Positions 1-8,784 of a DNA stretch of 64,000 bases are shown here, one piece after another (position 1 is the stretch's first letter; the number at the start of each line of letters is the position of its first letter). The translations under genes and the position numbers were made by a program. Under the pieces are notes generated by a model, which did not search any database, was not told the origin of the DNA, and worked only from the letters and a program-made list of their open reading frames with translations. This DNA is from Sphaerotilus uruguayifluvii (GTDB lineage Bacteria > Pseudomonadota > Gammaproteobacteria > Burkholderiales > Burkholderiaceae_C), in contig NZ_JABSNM010000004.1 in assembly GCF_013294065.1 (NCBI RefSeq), forward strand, positions 62,001 through 126,000, read 5' to 3'.

Positions 1-1
1 G

Positions 2-457
2 ATGGCCTCCAGCACCTTCATCACCCATGTGCCCTACCGCGGCACCGGCCCGATGCTGACCGACCTGATGGCGGGCCGGCTCGATGCGGCCTCGATCGGC
101 GCGTCGGCGGTGCTGCAGTTCATCCGCGCCGGCAAGCTGCGCTGCATCGCCACCGGCACCACCCAGCGCATCAGCCAGCTGCCCGACGTGCCCACGGTGG
201 CCGAGCAGGGCTTCCCCGGCTTCGAGATGACGCAGTGGTATGGCCTGAACGCGCCGAGCAACCTGCCGCAGCCCGCCCTCGATCGCCTGGCCGCGGCCGC
301 CGCGAAGGCGGTGCGCGAGCCCGCGACGCTCGAGCGCCTGGGCCACGACGCCGCCATCGCCGTCGGCGGCACGCCGGCCGAGTACGCCAGGTTCATCGAC
401 ACCGAGCAGAAGCGCTGGAAGCCGGTGATCGCCCGCGCGAAGATCAAGCCGGACTGA
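2..457 (+). CDS. Bug/TctC-family tricarboxylate-type solute-binding protein, C-terminal part
   Basis: The last 151 codons of a periplasmic binding protein of the Bug (TctC) family. In tripartite tricarboxylate transporters these proteins capture a carboxylated solute for a TctAB membrane pair. The fragment carries the family's 'HVPYRGTGPMLTDL' segment near its start, then 'DVPTVAEQGFPGFE' and the 'WYGLNAP' strand that is typical of the second lobe. The true start and signal peptide lie upstream of the window, and the internal Met at position 2 should not be taken as a start. It ends 16 nt from the convergent exonuclease gene. The solute cannot be told from this part; orphan Bug proteins without adjacent tctAB are very common in Burkholderiales. 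Confidence 0.9.
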   Translation: MASSTFITHVPYRGTGPMLTDLMAGRLDAASIGASAVLQFIRAGKLRCIATGTTQRISQLPDVPTVAEQGFPGFEMTQWYGLNAPSNLPQPALDRLAAAAAKAVREPATLERLGHDAAIAVGGTPAEYARFIDTEQKRWKPVIARAKIKPD

Positions 458-473
458 CTCCGGCGGGTCGGCC

Positions 474-1130
474 TCAGACGGGGCCGATCCCGACCAAATG
501 GCGCAGCTTGACGAAGGCCATCGCGGCCATCACCGCGTCGTTGAGCGCGTCGTGCGCGTCGCGCCGCGGCAGGCCGAGGTCGTCCATCAGCGTGTCGAAG
601 CGCAGATCGATGTTGCGGTCCTGCTCGTGGCCGCGCAGCTGGCGGAACTTGTGGTCGTAGTAGAGCCCCGAGACCTCGATGCGGCGCTGCGGCAGCCGCA
701 CGCCCAGCATCGGGTACATCACCCGGTTGAGCATCGCCACGTCGAACTCGAGGTAGTAGCCCACCAGCGGCCGCGCGCCGACGAAGTGCAGCAGCCGGCG
801 CATCGCCTCCTCCGGCTCCAGCCCCTGCGCGACGTCCTGCTCGCGCAGCCGGTGCACCCGCACGCTGTCGGCCGAGATGGCGCGGGTCGGCTTCACCAGC
901 AGCGACAGCGCCTCGCTGGTCAGGATGCGGTCGCCGACGATGCGCACCGCGCCGATCGAGATGATCTCGTCGCGGCGCCGGTCCAGGCCGGTGGTCTCGC
1001 AGTCGACCGAGACCCATTCGTTCTCGGGCGGCGGGTCGTAGAGAAAGCGCAGGCTCTCGTCGGCCAGATGCCAGCGCATCCACTCCCGCGAGAGCGTGCG
1101 CCAGCCACGGGTCATCAGGTCGGGCAGCAT
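474..1130 (-). CDS. 3'-5' exonuclease of the DnaQ (Pol III epsilon-like) family
   Basis: A 218-residue DEDDh exonuclease. Exo I is 'SVDCETTGLD' at about residues 42-51, with the D-x-E pair that binds the two metal ions. Exo II is in 'GYYLEFDVAMLN', and the exo III block 'HDALNDA' carries the general-base His and the last Asp. The length fits a stand-alone exonuclease rather than a polymerase subunit fused to other domains. The ATG at 1128-1130 is only 13 nt downstream of the CBS/nucleotidyltransferase gene on the same strand, so the two are probably co-transcribed, as is often seen for this pair. The role is likely RNA or DNA end trimming, or turnover of nucleic acids. The exact substrate is unknown. 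Confidence 0.9.
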   Translation of the reverse strand: MLPDLMTRGWRTLSREWMRWHLADESLRFLYDPPPENEWVSVDCETTGLDRRRDEIISIGAVRIVGDRILTSEALSLLVKPTRAISADSVRVHRLREQDVAQGLEPEEAMRRLLHFVGARPLVGYYLEFDVAMLNRVMYPMLGVRLPQRRIEVSGLYYDHKFRQLRGHEQDRNIDLRFDTLMDDLGLPRRDAHDALNDAVMAAMAFVKLRHLVGIGPV

Positions 1131-1143
1131 CGGGCGGTTCCTG

Positions 1144-2991
1144 TCAGAGCATGTCGAGGCGGAAATGGTGGTGCAGGTGCGTGCGGAATCGCTTCACCAC
1201 CGCCAGCGTGTCCTTCAGCAGGTCGCGGTCCAGGCTGCTGAGCCGCTCGACGGTGATGCCCGAGCCGGCCTTGCGGCCCTGCTCGATCTCCTGCAGGCCC
1301 GCCTGCAGCTTCAGGCCCATGAAGAAGTGCAGGCTCTCGATCAGCTCGGCGCCCAGCCGCGGCTCGAGGTGGCCGCGCGCCATCAGCGCCTCCAGCCGCG
1401 CCACCGTGCCGGTCTCGGTCAGGCGGTGCTCGAAGGCCAGGCTGCGCACGCCGTGCACCAGCGGGAAGATGCCGGCCTTCTTCAGGTCGAGCTGGTCGCG
1501 CCCGCCCTCGCCCAGGCCCAGGATGCGGCCCCACCAGCCGCTGCCATGCTGCGAGAAGGCATCGACCGCGCCGGCGAAGCGCGCCAGCACGCCGGCGTTG
1601 TCGCTGGCGAAGGACCAGACCTGCTCGCGCAGGCCGTGCAGCAGCGTGGCGTCGCCGCAGACCGGATGGGCGTCGAGAAAGATCGCCAGCGCCATCAGGT
1701 GGTCCGGCGAGGGCTCGATCAGCCAGCGCCGCACCCGCCGCGCGAAGGCCTGCTCGCCGTCGCGCCACTCCGGATTGCTGACCATGATGCCGCCGGCGCA
1801 GGGCGGGTAGCCGAAGTCGGCCAGCGCGGCCGAGAAGCGGTCGCACACCGCCTGCAGGTCCAGCCCCGGCGGCGGCGTCCAGCCCTCGCGCAGCACCAGG
1901 CCGTTGTCCTGGTCGGTCTTGAGCAGCTGCTCGCCGCGGCCCTCGCTGCCCATGACGAACAGGCAGCTGTTGGCGATCAGCTCCGGCGGCGCGATCAGCT
2001 GCCAGGCACGCTCGAACAGCGTCGCGTTGATCTCCTGCACCAGCCGCGCGATCATGCCGACCCGGGTGCCGCTGCGGTGCAGCACGCCGATCAGCCGGGT
2101 GATCTGGCCGGCGGCCTCCTTCAGCGTCTCGATGCTCTCGGCCTGCAGGATCTGCAGCGTGATCAGGTAGGAATGGTTGGAGAGGTAGCTCAGCAGGTCG
2201 AGCTGCTGCAGGAAGCCGACGATGCGCCGCTCCCGGCCCTCGCCCTCGGCCACCACGAGGCGGTGGATGCGGTGGCGGATCATCAGCGCCAGCGCGTCGA
2301 ACAGCGGCATGTCCGGACGCACCGTCACCAGGTCGAAGTTCGCCAGCTCGCGCACCGGCAGCCGGTCCAGCGGCGTGCCGTGCAGGATGGCCTTGGGCAG
2401 GCTGGTGACGGTGAAGATGCCCAGCCGCGGCGCCGCGCCCGCGCGGTCCTCGACCAGCACGTTGGTGGTGCGCTGCTCCTGGAAGACGCGCGCGACCTCG
2501 GTGATCGAGGCCTCGGCGTCGACGAAGTGCGCCGGGCGCAGGAAGGCCTGGTCGACGCGCGCCATCGTCAGCGACTGCAGCTCGTGCTGGCTGCTGCGCT
2601 CGGCCAGCGCGCCCAGCTTGTTCGACAGGTCGGCGAACAGCAGCGCGCCGAAGGTCGCGTTCGAGGCGATCAGCGCCGAGACCGCCTTCTTCGCGAGCCG
2701 GTAGGTCACCACCTCCTCGGCCGCCAGGAAGCGGCTGCTGGCCTGGCCGGCCACCAGCGCGCGGCCGTCGAAGCAGTCGTCCGGACCGTAGCTGCCCTGC
2801 TGCTCGTCGCCGTCCCACTGCTGGACATGGCCCTTGATCAGCACGAACAGGTGGGTCGGCTCCTGGCCGGGCGCCAGGATCACCGCGCCTTCGCGGAAAT
2901 ACTCGATGTCGACGCTGCGCCGCACGAGCTCGCGCTCGTCGGCATCGAGGCAGTCGAAGGGGGACGCGGCAAAGTTGAATGCGCTGGGCAC
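1144..2991 (-). CDS. cyclic-nucleotide-binding/CBS domain protein with DUF294 nucleotidyltransferase domain
   Basis: A 615-residue cytoplasmic protein with four parts: an N-terminal cNMP-binding-like beta-roll (roughly 10-130), a pair of CBS domains (about 150-275), a DUF294 nucleotidyltransferase-like domain, and a helical C-terminal domain. The nucleotidyltransferase signature is visible as 'MGSEGRGEQLLKTDQDN', where the G-S and D-x-D residues would bind NTP and metal. The family resembles GlnD-type transferases and is thought to sense nucleotides, but its target is not established. The start is GTG at 2989-2991, preceded by an AGGAGA about 12 nt upstream; no ATG lies nearby. It precedes the DnaQ-like exonuclease in the same transcription unit. 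Confidence 0.88.
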   Translation of the reverse strand: MPSAFNFAASPFDCLDADERELVRRSVDIEYFREGAVILAPGQEPTHLFVLIKGHVQQWDGDEQQGSYGPDDCFDGRALVAGQASSRFLAAEEVVTYRLAKKAVSALIASNATFGALLFADLSNKLGALAERSSQHELQSLTMARVDQAFLRPAHFVDAEASITEVARVFQEQRTTNVLVEDRAGAAPRLGIFTVTSLPKAILHGTPLDRLPVRELANFDLVTVRPDMPLFDALALMIRHRIHRLVVAEGEGRERRIVGFLQQLDLLSYLSNHSYLITLQILQAESIETLKEAAGQITRLIGVLHRSGTRVGMIARLVQEINATLFERAWQLIAPPELIANSCLFVMGSEGRGEQLLKTDQDNGLVLREGWTPPPGLDLQAVCDRFSAALADFGYPPCAGGIMVSNPEWRDGEQAFARRVRRWLIEPSPDHLMALAIFLDAHPVCGDATLLHGLREQVWSFASDNAGVLARFAGAVDAFSQHGSGWWGRILGLGEGGRDQLDLKKAGIFPLVHGVRSLAFEHRLTETGTVARLEALMARGHLEPRLGAELIESLHFFMGLKLQAGLQEIEQGRKAGSGITVERLSSLDRDLLKDTLAVVKRFRTHLHHHFRLDML

Positions 2992-3107
2992 GGGGCGATG
3001 TCTCCTCTTGTGGCCTGTCGTTGCGGACCATTCTGTCCGTCACGGCTTGCACGGAGCCTGCGCCTCGTCAAGACAAGCGGGATGTGCGGAAACCGGGCCG
3101 CGCGGCT

Positions 3108-3593
3108 TCAGAACCGGGGCGGCGGCAGGTCCTCCGGTGCGCGCGGCTCGCACTGCATGCGCAGCTGGCCCAGCGTGTCGCCGTCGGCATTGAGCAGCTC
3201 GCCGCGCAGCTCGGCGCTCTGGCGGTCGATCGTCAGCCGCGTCTCGGCCAGGCGGCGCAGGTCGGGCATCCAGACGAAGATCCGGGTGCCGAACCAGTCG
3301 GCGTGGAGCCGCGAGCCCGCCGCCGGCGTGCGGTAGCTCATCGTGTAGGCGGTCTCCGACGCGGTGTAGCGCATGCGCTCGCCCACCGGCAGCAGGTTGG
3401 AGCGCTGGATCAGCGCGGTCATGTTGTTGTCGCGCAGCGCCAGATGGAGCTGCGCGTCGTGCGCCACCCCGCGCGAGGCCACCCGGCCCTCGCACAGCAG
3501 GTAGAGATGGAACTCGGCGGCACCGGCCGGCGGCACCAGCCCGGCCAGCCCGGCCAGCAGCCCCGCCGCCGCACCCGCGGCTCGCCGGCTCAC
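3108..3593 (-). CDS. secreted protein of unknown function, translationally coupled to a CsgG-like lipoprotein
   Basis: A 161-residue protein with an N-terminal hydrophobic signal sequence ('GLLAGLAGLVPPAGAAEF' around residues 10-28) and a mostly beta mature part. It has two Cys, one just after the signal ('LLCEG') and one near the C-terminus ('RMQCEP'), which could form a disulfide. I do not recognise the family. The chosen start is GTG at 3591-3593, which overlaps the TGA of the upstream CsgG-like gene by four bases (GTGA). Translation in this frame upstream of it gives no sensible protein. The coupling implies the two act together at the outer membrane or in the periplasm. A CsgE/CsgF-like accessory role is a guess from position only. 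Confidence 0.7.
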   Translation of the reverse strand: MSRRAAGAAAGLLAGLAGLVPPAGAAEFHLYLLCEGRVASRGVAHDAQLHLALRDNNMTALIQRSNLLPVGERMRYTASETAYTMSYRTPAAGSRLHADWFGTRIFVWMPDLRRLAETRLTIDRQSAELRGELLNADGDTLGQLRMQCEPRAPEDLPPPRF

Positions 3594-4450
3594 TTCTTGA
3601 TCCCTCGCGCCGCGTCGGTGGAGCCGCCCTGCACGCCCAGGCGCCCGCCGGTGCCCAGGCCGCCCTTGACGGTCTGCGCCTTGTAGCTGCGCAACGCCAC
3701 GACCATCTTGTTGTACGAATCGGCGAAGGCGGCCATCAGCACCTTGCCCTCGGGCGTGCTGGTGAAGGCACCGGCCCCGCCGGCCGCACCGCCGCCGAAG
3801 CCCCAGCCCGACAGGCCGAAGTCGATGTTCTTCGAGTAGCCCTCGGAGGCGGAGATCTGCACGCCGGAGCGGTTGTCCACCAGCAGCAGGATGGTCGAGG
3901 CCTCGTTGGTCGACATCGAGCCGGCCACCGCACTCAGCGCCGTGCCGGCCAGCCCGCCGATGCCGGCCAGCACCCCGCCCGCCCGGGTGCCGCCCTTGTC
4001 CGAGAGGATCACCTCCGGACTCATCATGTAGTCGGCGGCGACCATCTGGCCGCCACCGAAGTTGCTGCCGGCGCGCCCCTCCTCGCCGCGGATGAGCTGG
4101 CGCTCCTGCGTCATGCCCTGCAGGCCGCGGCCGCGCTCGACGATGACGAAGCAGTTCGACTGCTGCACCAGCAGCCGCAGCGCCGGCACCGTCGAGCCGG
4201 TGCGGTAGCGGCTGCTGTAGGTCGTGTACCAGCCGGCGCTGGTGTTCTCCTCGATGCGCAGTGTGCCCAGCGGCTCGGCGCAGCGCTCCAGGCTCGAGCT
4301 GGCGCCCTCGGCGCTGCCGCCAGCGGCCGCGCCGGTGGCCGCCGAGCCGCTGCTGCCCCCGACCGAGGGCGTGGTCGCCAGGCAGCCCGACAGCATCGCC
4401 ACCGCACCGGCGGCCGCGGCACGTGCCGCCATCGTCATCAACGTCGTCAT
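3590..4450 (-). CDS. CsgG/HfaB-family outer-membrane lipoprotein
   Basis: A 286-residue lipoprotein. The signal sequence ends in a lipobox 'MLSGC' at about residues 19-23, followed by a Ser/Gly/Ala-rich linker. The body shows CsgG features: 'FVIVERGRGLQGMTQERQ', an extended region around 'MSPEVILSD', and the Gly-rich 'GGVLAGIGGLAGTA' segment that corresponds to the constriction/transmembrane hairpin area. CsgG proteins form oligomeric secretion pores for curli subunits; HfaB is the holdfast-anchor counterpart. No curlin-like repeat protein (CsgA/B) or CsgE/F is visible nearby. The start ATG at 4448-4450 has GGGGAA upstream. It is divergent from the methyltransferase, with about 140 bp between them. 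Confidence 0.82.
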   Translation of the reverse strand: MTTLMTMAARAAAAGAVAMLSGCLATTPSVGGSSGSAATGAAAGGSAEGASSSLERCAEPLGTLRIEENTSAGWYTTYSSRYRTGSTVPALRLLVQQSNCFVIVERGRGLQGMTQERQLIRGEEGRAGSNFGGGQMVAADYMMSPEVILSDKGGTRAGGVLAGIGGLAGTALSAVAGSMSTNEASTILLLVDNRSGVQISASEGYSKNIDFGLSGWGFGGGAAGGAGAFTSTPEGKVLMAAFADSYNKMVVALRSYKAQTVKGGLGTGGRLGVQGGSTDAARGIKK

Positions 4451-4591
4451 GAAGATTTCCCCGGAGACACGCCGGATCGGCCGCGCCGGTCCGGCACCGG
4501 ACCTCGCGGACCGGTCCGTCCGATGATGCCCGCCGGTCGCCGGCGGACAAGCGACCAAAGTCACCCGCCGCCATCGTCGACAATCCGCCCC

Positions 4592-5872
4592 ATGTTCACC
4601 GACCTGATTCCCGGCGCCGCGCCGCAGCCCGCGCCGGAGCCGACCGCGCGCGAGCGCTTCTTCCGCCTGATCGAGACCGCGCTGGCCGCGCGCCAGCTCG
4701 TGCGCCTGACGCTGGGCCGCTACCGCGGCCCCGAGGCCGATCTCGAGAAGGTGCTGGCCCGCCCGGTGATGCTGCGCGGCGAGCCGCACCTGCAGCTGGT
4801 CTGGCGCCACGCCACCCGCGACATCACCAAGAACCACCCGCTGGCCGAGGTGCCGGCGCTGCTGGACGGCCTGATCGCCGCAGGCGGCTTCGAGAACGCG
4901 CACCTGCACACCCGCACCCAGGAGGCGCAGTTCACCGTCAAGACCAAGGGCGGCCGCGACCGCAGCCTGCTGCGGGTGGGCCGCAACAGCACGCCCGCCG
5001 ACGACGAGGGCCCCGACGCCGCGGACGCCACCGCCGACGAGCACAACCGCGAGAAGCACCGCCTGCTGTCGCTGGAGCGCCCCTTCTGGCACGACCTGGG
5101 CGTGACCGACGCGCAGCAGCGGCTGATCCCGGCGATGTCGCGCAAGTGGCGCCAGATCAACCGCTTCGTCGAGGTGTTCTCCTCGGCGCTGGCCGATGCC
5201 GGCCTGGGCGCACGCGATCCGGCCGAACCGGTGCGGGTGCACGACTTCGGCTGCGGCAAGGGCTACCTGACCTTCGCGGTGCACGACTGGCTGGCCGGCC
5301 AGGGCCGCCGCGCCGAGGTCACCGGCGTGGAGCTGCGCCAGCCGCTGGTGGACCTGTGCAACGCCGCCGCCGAGCGCCACCAGCTCGGCGGCCTGCGCTT
5401 CGACGCCGGCGACGTGCGCGACTACACGCCCGCCGGCCTGGACGTGATGATCGCGCTGCACGCCTGCGACATCGCCACCGACTACGCGATCGACTACGGC
5501 CTGCGCGCCGGGGCGTCCGTCATCCTGTGCTCGCCGTGCTGCCACAAGGAGGTGCGCCCGCAGATGACGATGCCCGCGCTCCTGCGCCCGGTGCTGCAGC
5601 ACGGCGTGCACCTGGGTCAGGAGGCCGAGATGGTCACCGACGGCCTGCGCGCGCTGCTGCTCGACGCCGCGGGCTACGACACCCAGGTGTTCGAGTTCAT
5701 CTCGCTGGAGCACACCAACAAGAACAAGATGCTGCTGGCGGTGCGCCGCCGCCACACGCCGGCCGGCCACGCCGAGGCGGTGCGCGCGCAGATCGCCGCG
5801 ATCAAGGACTTCTACGGCATTCGCGGGCTGACTCTGGAAAAACTGGTATCGACCCGTTCCGGATCTGCGTGA
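4592..5872 (+). CDS. class I SAM-dependent methyltransferase
   Basis: A 426-residue cytoplasmic protein. The C-terminal half carries a Rossmann-type SAM-binding domain: motif I 'DFGCGKGYLTFA' (about residues 216-227), the acidic loop 'VTGVELRQPLV', and a 'MIALHACDIATDYAI' segment. Next comes 'SPCCHKE', a Cys-Cys-His cluster typical of this methyltransferase group (Methyltransf_32-like). The N-terminal 190 residues are a substrate-recognition region rich in basic and acidic residues, with an NHPL motif in 'TKNHPLAEV'. Related proteins are thought to act on RNA or protein, but the substrate is not known. The ATG at 4592 was chosen because upstream codons in frame lie in the divergent promoter region. 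Confidence 0.85.
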   Translation: MFTDLIPGAAPQPAPEPTARERFFRLIETALAARQLVRLTLGRYRGPEADLEKVLARPVMLRGEPHLQLVWRHATRDITKNHPLAEVPALLDGLIAAGGFENAHLHTRTQEAQFTVKTKGGRDRSLLRVGRNSTPADDEGPDAADATADEHNREKHRLLSLERPFWHDLGVTDAQQRLIPAMSRKWRQINRFVEVFSSALADAGLGARDPAEPVRVHDFGCGKGYLTFAVHDWLAGQGRRAEVTGVELRQPLVDLCNAAAERHQLGGLRFDAGDVRDYTPAGLDVMIALHACDIATDYAIDYGLRAGASVILCSPCCHKEVRPQMTMPALLRPVLQHGVHLGQEAEMVTDGLRALLLDAAGYDTQVFEFISLEHTNKNKMLLAVRRRHTPAGHAEAVRAQIAAIKDFYGIRGLTLEKLVSTRSGSA

Positions 5873-5912
5873 CATCCGGCCAGCGGCGTGGACGCCGGCG
5901 GGCGGCCTGCCT

Positions 5913-6986
5913 ATGCTGCGCCCCGCCATGACGACCCCGTCCCTCCCCCCGCCCGCCGGCCGCGATGCCACCGTCGACGTCGCGCGCGGCCTGGGCATCG
6001 TGCTGGTCGTGCTCGGCCACAACCCGCAGGTGCTGCACGAGCCGGGCCTCCTGTTCCGTGCCATCTACGCGATGCACATGCCGCTGTTCCTGTTCCTGTC
6101 GGGGCTGTTCCTGCCGCGGCCGGAGCAGCCGCTGCGCCAGGTGCTGGCCTCGCGGGCCGACGCGCTGCTCAAGCCTTTCCTCGTGGTCGCGCTGACGGTG
6201 GAGGCCGTCGTGCGGCTGCTGCCGCCGGCGCTGACCGGCGGCTGGCAGCCCGAGCCGCTGGCCGAGTCGCTCGCCGGCGTGCTGCGGGCCACCGGCGCGA
6301 CGCTGCGCTGGGAGCCGCTGTGGTTCCTGCCGCACCTGTTCCTGGTGTCGGTGCTCGCCGCGGTGCTGGCCGCACGGATCACGGGCGCCGCCTGCGCCGC
6401 CCTCGCGCTGGCGCTGCTGCCGGCCGGCCTGCGGATCATGCAGGCCGCACCGGCGGGCACGGCAGGCTGGCCGTGGAGCCTGGACCTGCTGCCGCTGTCG
6501 CTGGGCTTCGTGCTGCTGGGCCACGCGGCGCGCCGGCTGCCGGCCACGCTGCAGCAGCGCCCGACGCACCAGCTGCTGGCGCTGGCGCTGGCCTGCGCCG
6601 CAGGCTTCGCGCTGCTGCTGGCGGGCTCCGGCGGCGGTCTGGACATGAACCGCCGCGAGGCCGCCGACCTGCCGCGCACCCTGCTGCTGGCGCTGGCCGG
6701 CATCGGCCTGGCGCTGCTGCTGGCCGCGCTGCTGGTGCGCGCCCGGGCGCAGCGGCCATGGACCCGGCTCGGCACGGCCTCGCTGCCGATCCTGATCTTT
6801 CACGGCTTCAGCCAGGCCTTCGTCCACTACCACCTGCTGCGCCGCACCGGCAGCCCGGCGCTGGCGGCGCTCGGCGGCTTCACGGCCGGGCTGGCGGTGC
6901 CGCTGCTGGTGGAGGCGCTGACCCGGCGCAGCGCCCTGCTGGCCGCCGCCCTGCTGCCGCTCAGGCGCGTGCGCAGCAGGCCTTGA
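5913..6986 (+). CDS. acyltransferase family 3 membrane protein (fucose 4-O-acetylase-like)
   Basis: A 357-residue polytopic inner-membrane protein of the acyltransferase-3 type. It opens with 'ATVDVARGLGIVLVVLGHN', where the conserved R and the H of 'LGHN' are the residues expected to handle the acyl donor. 'MHMPLFLFLSGLFLP' follows, and eight to ten Leu/Ala-rich membrane helices can be seen. Such enzymes O-acetylate sugars of surface polysaccharides or lipids. An alternative ATG at 5928 would remove five residues; neither start has a clear Shine-Dalgarno. The last 26 nt overlap the convergent YecA-like gene. It is not next to the glycosyltransferase clusters, so the sugar it modifies is unknown. 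Confidence 0.85.
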   Translation: MLRPAMTTPSLPPPAGRDATVDVARGLGIVLVVLGHNPQVLHEPGLLFRAIYAMHMPLFLFLSGLFLPRPEQPLRQVLASRADALLKPFLVVALTVEAVVRLLPPALTGGWQPEPLAESLAGVLRATGATLRWEPLWFLPHLFLVSVLAAVLAARITGAACAALALALLPAGLRIMQAAPAGTAGWPWSLDLLPLSLGFVLLGHAARRLPATLQQRPTHQLLALALACAAGFALLLAGSGGGLDMNRREAADLPRTLLLALAGIGLALLLAALLVRARAQRPWTRLGTASLPILIFHGFSQAFVHYHLLRRTGSPALAALGGFTAGLAVPLLVEALTRRSALLAAALLPLRRVRSRP

Positions 6987-7677
6987 ACTTGCGCCCGCTG
7001 CCGCAGGGGCACGGATCGTTGCGGCCGACCTTGGCGCCGCTGCGGCGGAAGGTCAGCGCCTGGCGCTCGCTGCGCTGCAGATCGCGCCGCGCCGGGGCCA
7101 GCTGCTGGTGCAGCTGCAGCAGCGCATCGGCCAGCACCTCGCGCAGCTCGGCGCGCATCGCGGCATCGATCGGCGGCGGGCGCAGCGCCTCGTCCTCGTC
7201 GTGCTCGTGATGCAGCATCATGACCGGCACCAGCGCCTGGCCGGCCTCGTCGTCGGCCAGCAGCGGCTGCCAGCCCTCCGGCGCGATCTGCATGCCCAGC
7301 ACGAAGCCGGCGGCCCAGTCGTTGCCACCGGGCAGGCCGTCGTCGCGGTCGGCGATGCGCGGCAGGTGCGACTCGCCGCCGCGGCCGCCGCGCTCCAGCG
7401 CCGCGCCGATCGACTCGTGCAGCTGCATCAGCGTGCCGACGATCGCGCGCGCCTGGCCCTCGTCGTCGAAGGAGGCCTGGGCCTCGGCCGACTCGCCCCA
7501 TACGCGCGCCAGCCAGACCGACGGCCCCGGCGCGCTGGCGGCGCAGTTCAGCGCGCACAGGAAGCCGTCGAGCCGCTCCAGCGTCATCGCGCCGGCCGGC
7601 AGCGAGGCCAGGAAGGACTGCAGCGCCGCCAGCGCGGCGGCATCGGGCGGGACGGACGGGGTGACGGCGTTGTTCAT
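6961..7677 (-). CDS. YecA/UPF0149 family protein with C-terminal SEC-C zinc motif
   Basis: A 238-residue soluble protein. The N-terminal part has the UPF0149 pattern 'LDGFLCALNCA...PSVWLARVWG' (about residues 34-60). The helical middle includes 'WAAGFVLGMQ', and the last 25 residues form a SEC-C motif with 'NDPCPCGSGRKFKACC', a zinc-binding Cys cluster like that at the end of SecA. YecA-type proteins associate with ribosomes or SecA in enterobacteria; the role here is inferred from the family. ATG at 7675-7677 was chosen because the conserved domain starts soon after it. Its 3' end overlaps the acyltransferase gene by 26 nt in convergent orientation. Confidence 0.85.
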   Translation of the reverse strand: MNNAVTPSVPPDAAALAALQSFLASLPAGAMTLERLDGFLCALNCAASAPGPSVWLARVWGESAEAQASFDDEGQARAIVGTLMQLHESIGAALERGGRGGESHLPRIADRDDGLPGGNDWAAGFVLGMQIAPEGWQPLLADDEAGQALVPVMMLHHEHDEDEALRPPPIDAAMRAELREVLADALLQLHQQLAPARRDLQRSERQALTFRRSGAKVGRNDPCPCGSGRKFKACCARA

Positions 7678-7833
7678 CGGCTGCAGATCCGGTATCGAGC
7701 GGTGACGGAAGGGGCGCGAGCGTAACGCAGCGGCGGCCTCCGGTGAAGCAAAGGTAAGCGCAGGTAAACCGGGCGGTGCAGCCCGCCCTGTTCGAGGCAT
7801 GGTCACGCAAACGTCTCGCTAGGCTCGATCGCC

Positions 7834-8607
7834 ATGGAACGCACCGTCACGCACGACTTCGCGCTGCCCCCGGTCACGCCGGGAGCCGCTCCGGCCTCCT
7901 GGCATCTGCTGCTGGCCGGCCTGCCCTACAGCGACACGACCCGGCTGCAGACGCTGATGCGCGGCTACGGGCACCGCGTCAGCGTCGCGCACGGTCTCGC
8001 GCAGGTCCAGTCCCGGCTCGTCGACGACGAGGTCGACGTGCTGCTGCACGGCAGCGAGCAGCAGACGACGATCGACGACATCACCCGCCTGCCCTGCCGG
8101 CCGGCCCGCATCTGCCTGGTCGACAGCACGGACGCGCGCGCGCGCATCGAGGCGCTCGACGCCGGCGCCGACGACTGCCTGTCGCGCCCGTACGCGCCGC
8201 GCGAGCTGATCGCCCGGGTCGCGGCGGTGCTGCGCCGGCGCCAGAGCCAGGGCCTGCGCATGCCGGTGCCGGCCAACGACGCCGGCCGGGTCATCGCCTT
8301 CGGCGACTGGCGCTACGAGACCTCGGCACGGCGGCTGTCGGTGCCCGGCGGATTCGAGGTCGACCTGTCGCCGGCCGAAGCGCGGCTGCTGATGGCCTTT
8401 CTCGACCATCCCAATGCGGTGCTCGAGCGCGAGCATCTGCTCGAGGCCGCGCTCGGCCGCGCGCCCGAAAGCGAGAGCGGCGAGCGCAGCATCGACCTGC
8501 TGGTGTCGCGGCTGCGCCAGAAGATGGGCGACGATCCGCGCCAGCCGCGCGGCATCCGCACCATTCGCGGCGTGGGCTATCTGTTCGGCGCGATGAACGC
8601 GCTCTGA
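7834..8607 (+). CDS. OmpR-type DNA-binding regulator with a degenerate receiver domain
   Basis: A 257-residue protein with an OmpR/PhoB layout: receiver-like domain (about 22-130) and a C-terminal winged helix (about 155-255, with 'LSPAEARLLMAFLDHPNAVL' and 'RTIRGVGYLF'). The receiver fold is recognisable ('DAGADDCLSRPYAPRELIARVAAVLRR'), but the phosphorylation chemistry is gone. The acidic pair that follows the first strand is replaced by 'LLLAGLP', the phospho-acceptor Asp position is His72 ('VDVLLHG'), and the conserved Lys is Arg118 ('SRPY'). It should therefore bind DNA without phosphorylation or respond to another signal. No kinase is paired with it; the nearest histidine kinase is convergent and has its own regulator. 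Confidence 0.88.
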   Translation: MERTVTHDFALPPVTPGAAPASWHLLLAGLPYSDTTRLQTLMRGYGHRVSVAHGLAQVQSRLVDDEVDVLLHGSEQQTTIDDITRLPCRPARICLVDSTDARARIEALDAGADDCLSRPYAPRELIARVAAVLRRRQSQGLRMPVPANDAGRVIAFGDWRYETSARRLSVPGGFEVDLSPAEARLLMAFLDHPNAVLEREHLLEAALGRAPESESGERSIDLLVSRLRQKMGDDPRQPRGIRTIRGVGYLFGAMNAL

Positions 8608-8784
8608 GTCGCGACGACGCGACGGCCCAACGCCGGAAAAGCGCGGTCGCCACCGTGCAGACGGCAGGATCGATGTAGCCGCGCGAAACCTGCATGACAA
8701 GGCGCCGATACCTGCGGCGTCCATCCTTGACAGCACCCCGAGCCCCCGGCCGGGGATCCGCAACTCGGAACAAGGATGCCGATC

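Noticed and set aside
3590-6064. An 824-codon minus-strand frame covering the CsgG-like gene and extending through the methyltransferase
   Set aside because: Only the C-terminal 286 codons make sense. The rest is antisense to the methyltransferase, and the lipoprotein signal places the true start at 4450.
7771-7788. GGGCGG/CCGCCC hairpin as a terminator upstream of the atypical regulator
   Set aside because: It lies between two divergent starts, where a terminator is not expected, and has no T-tract. A 6-bp GC stem is common by chance in this DNA.
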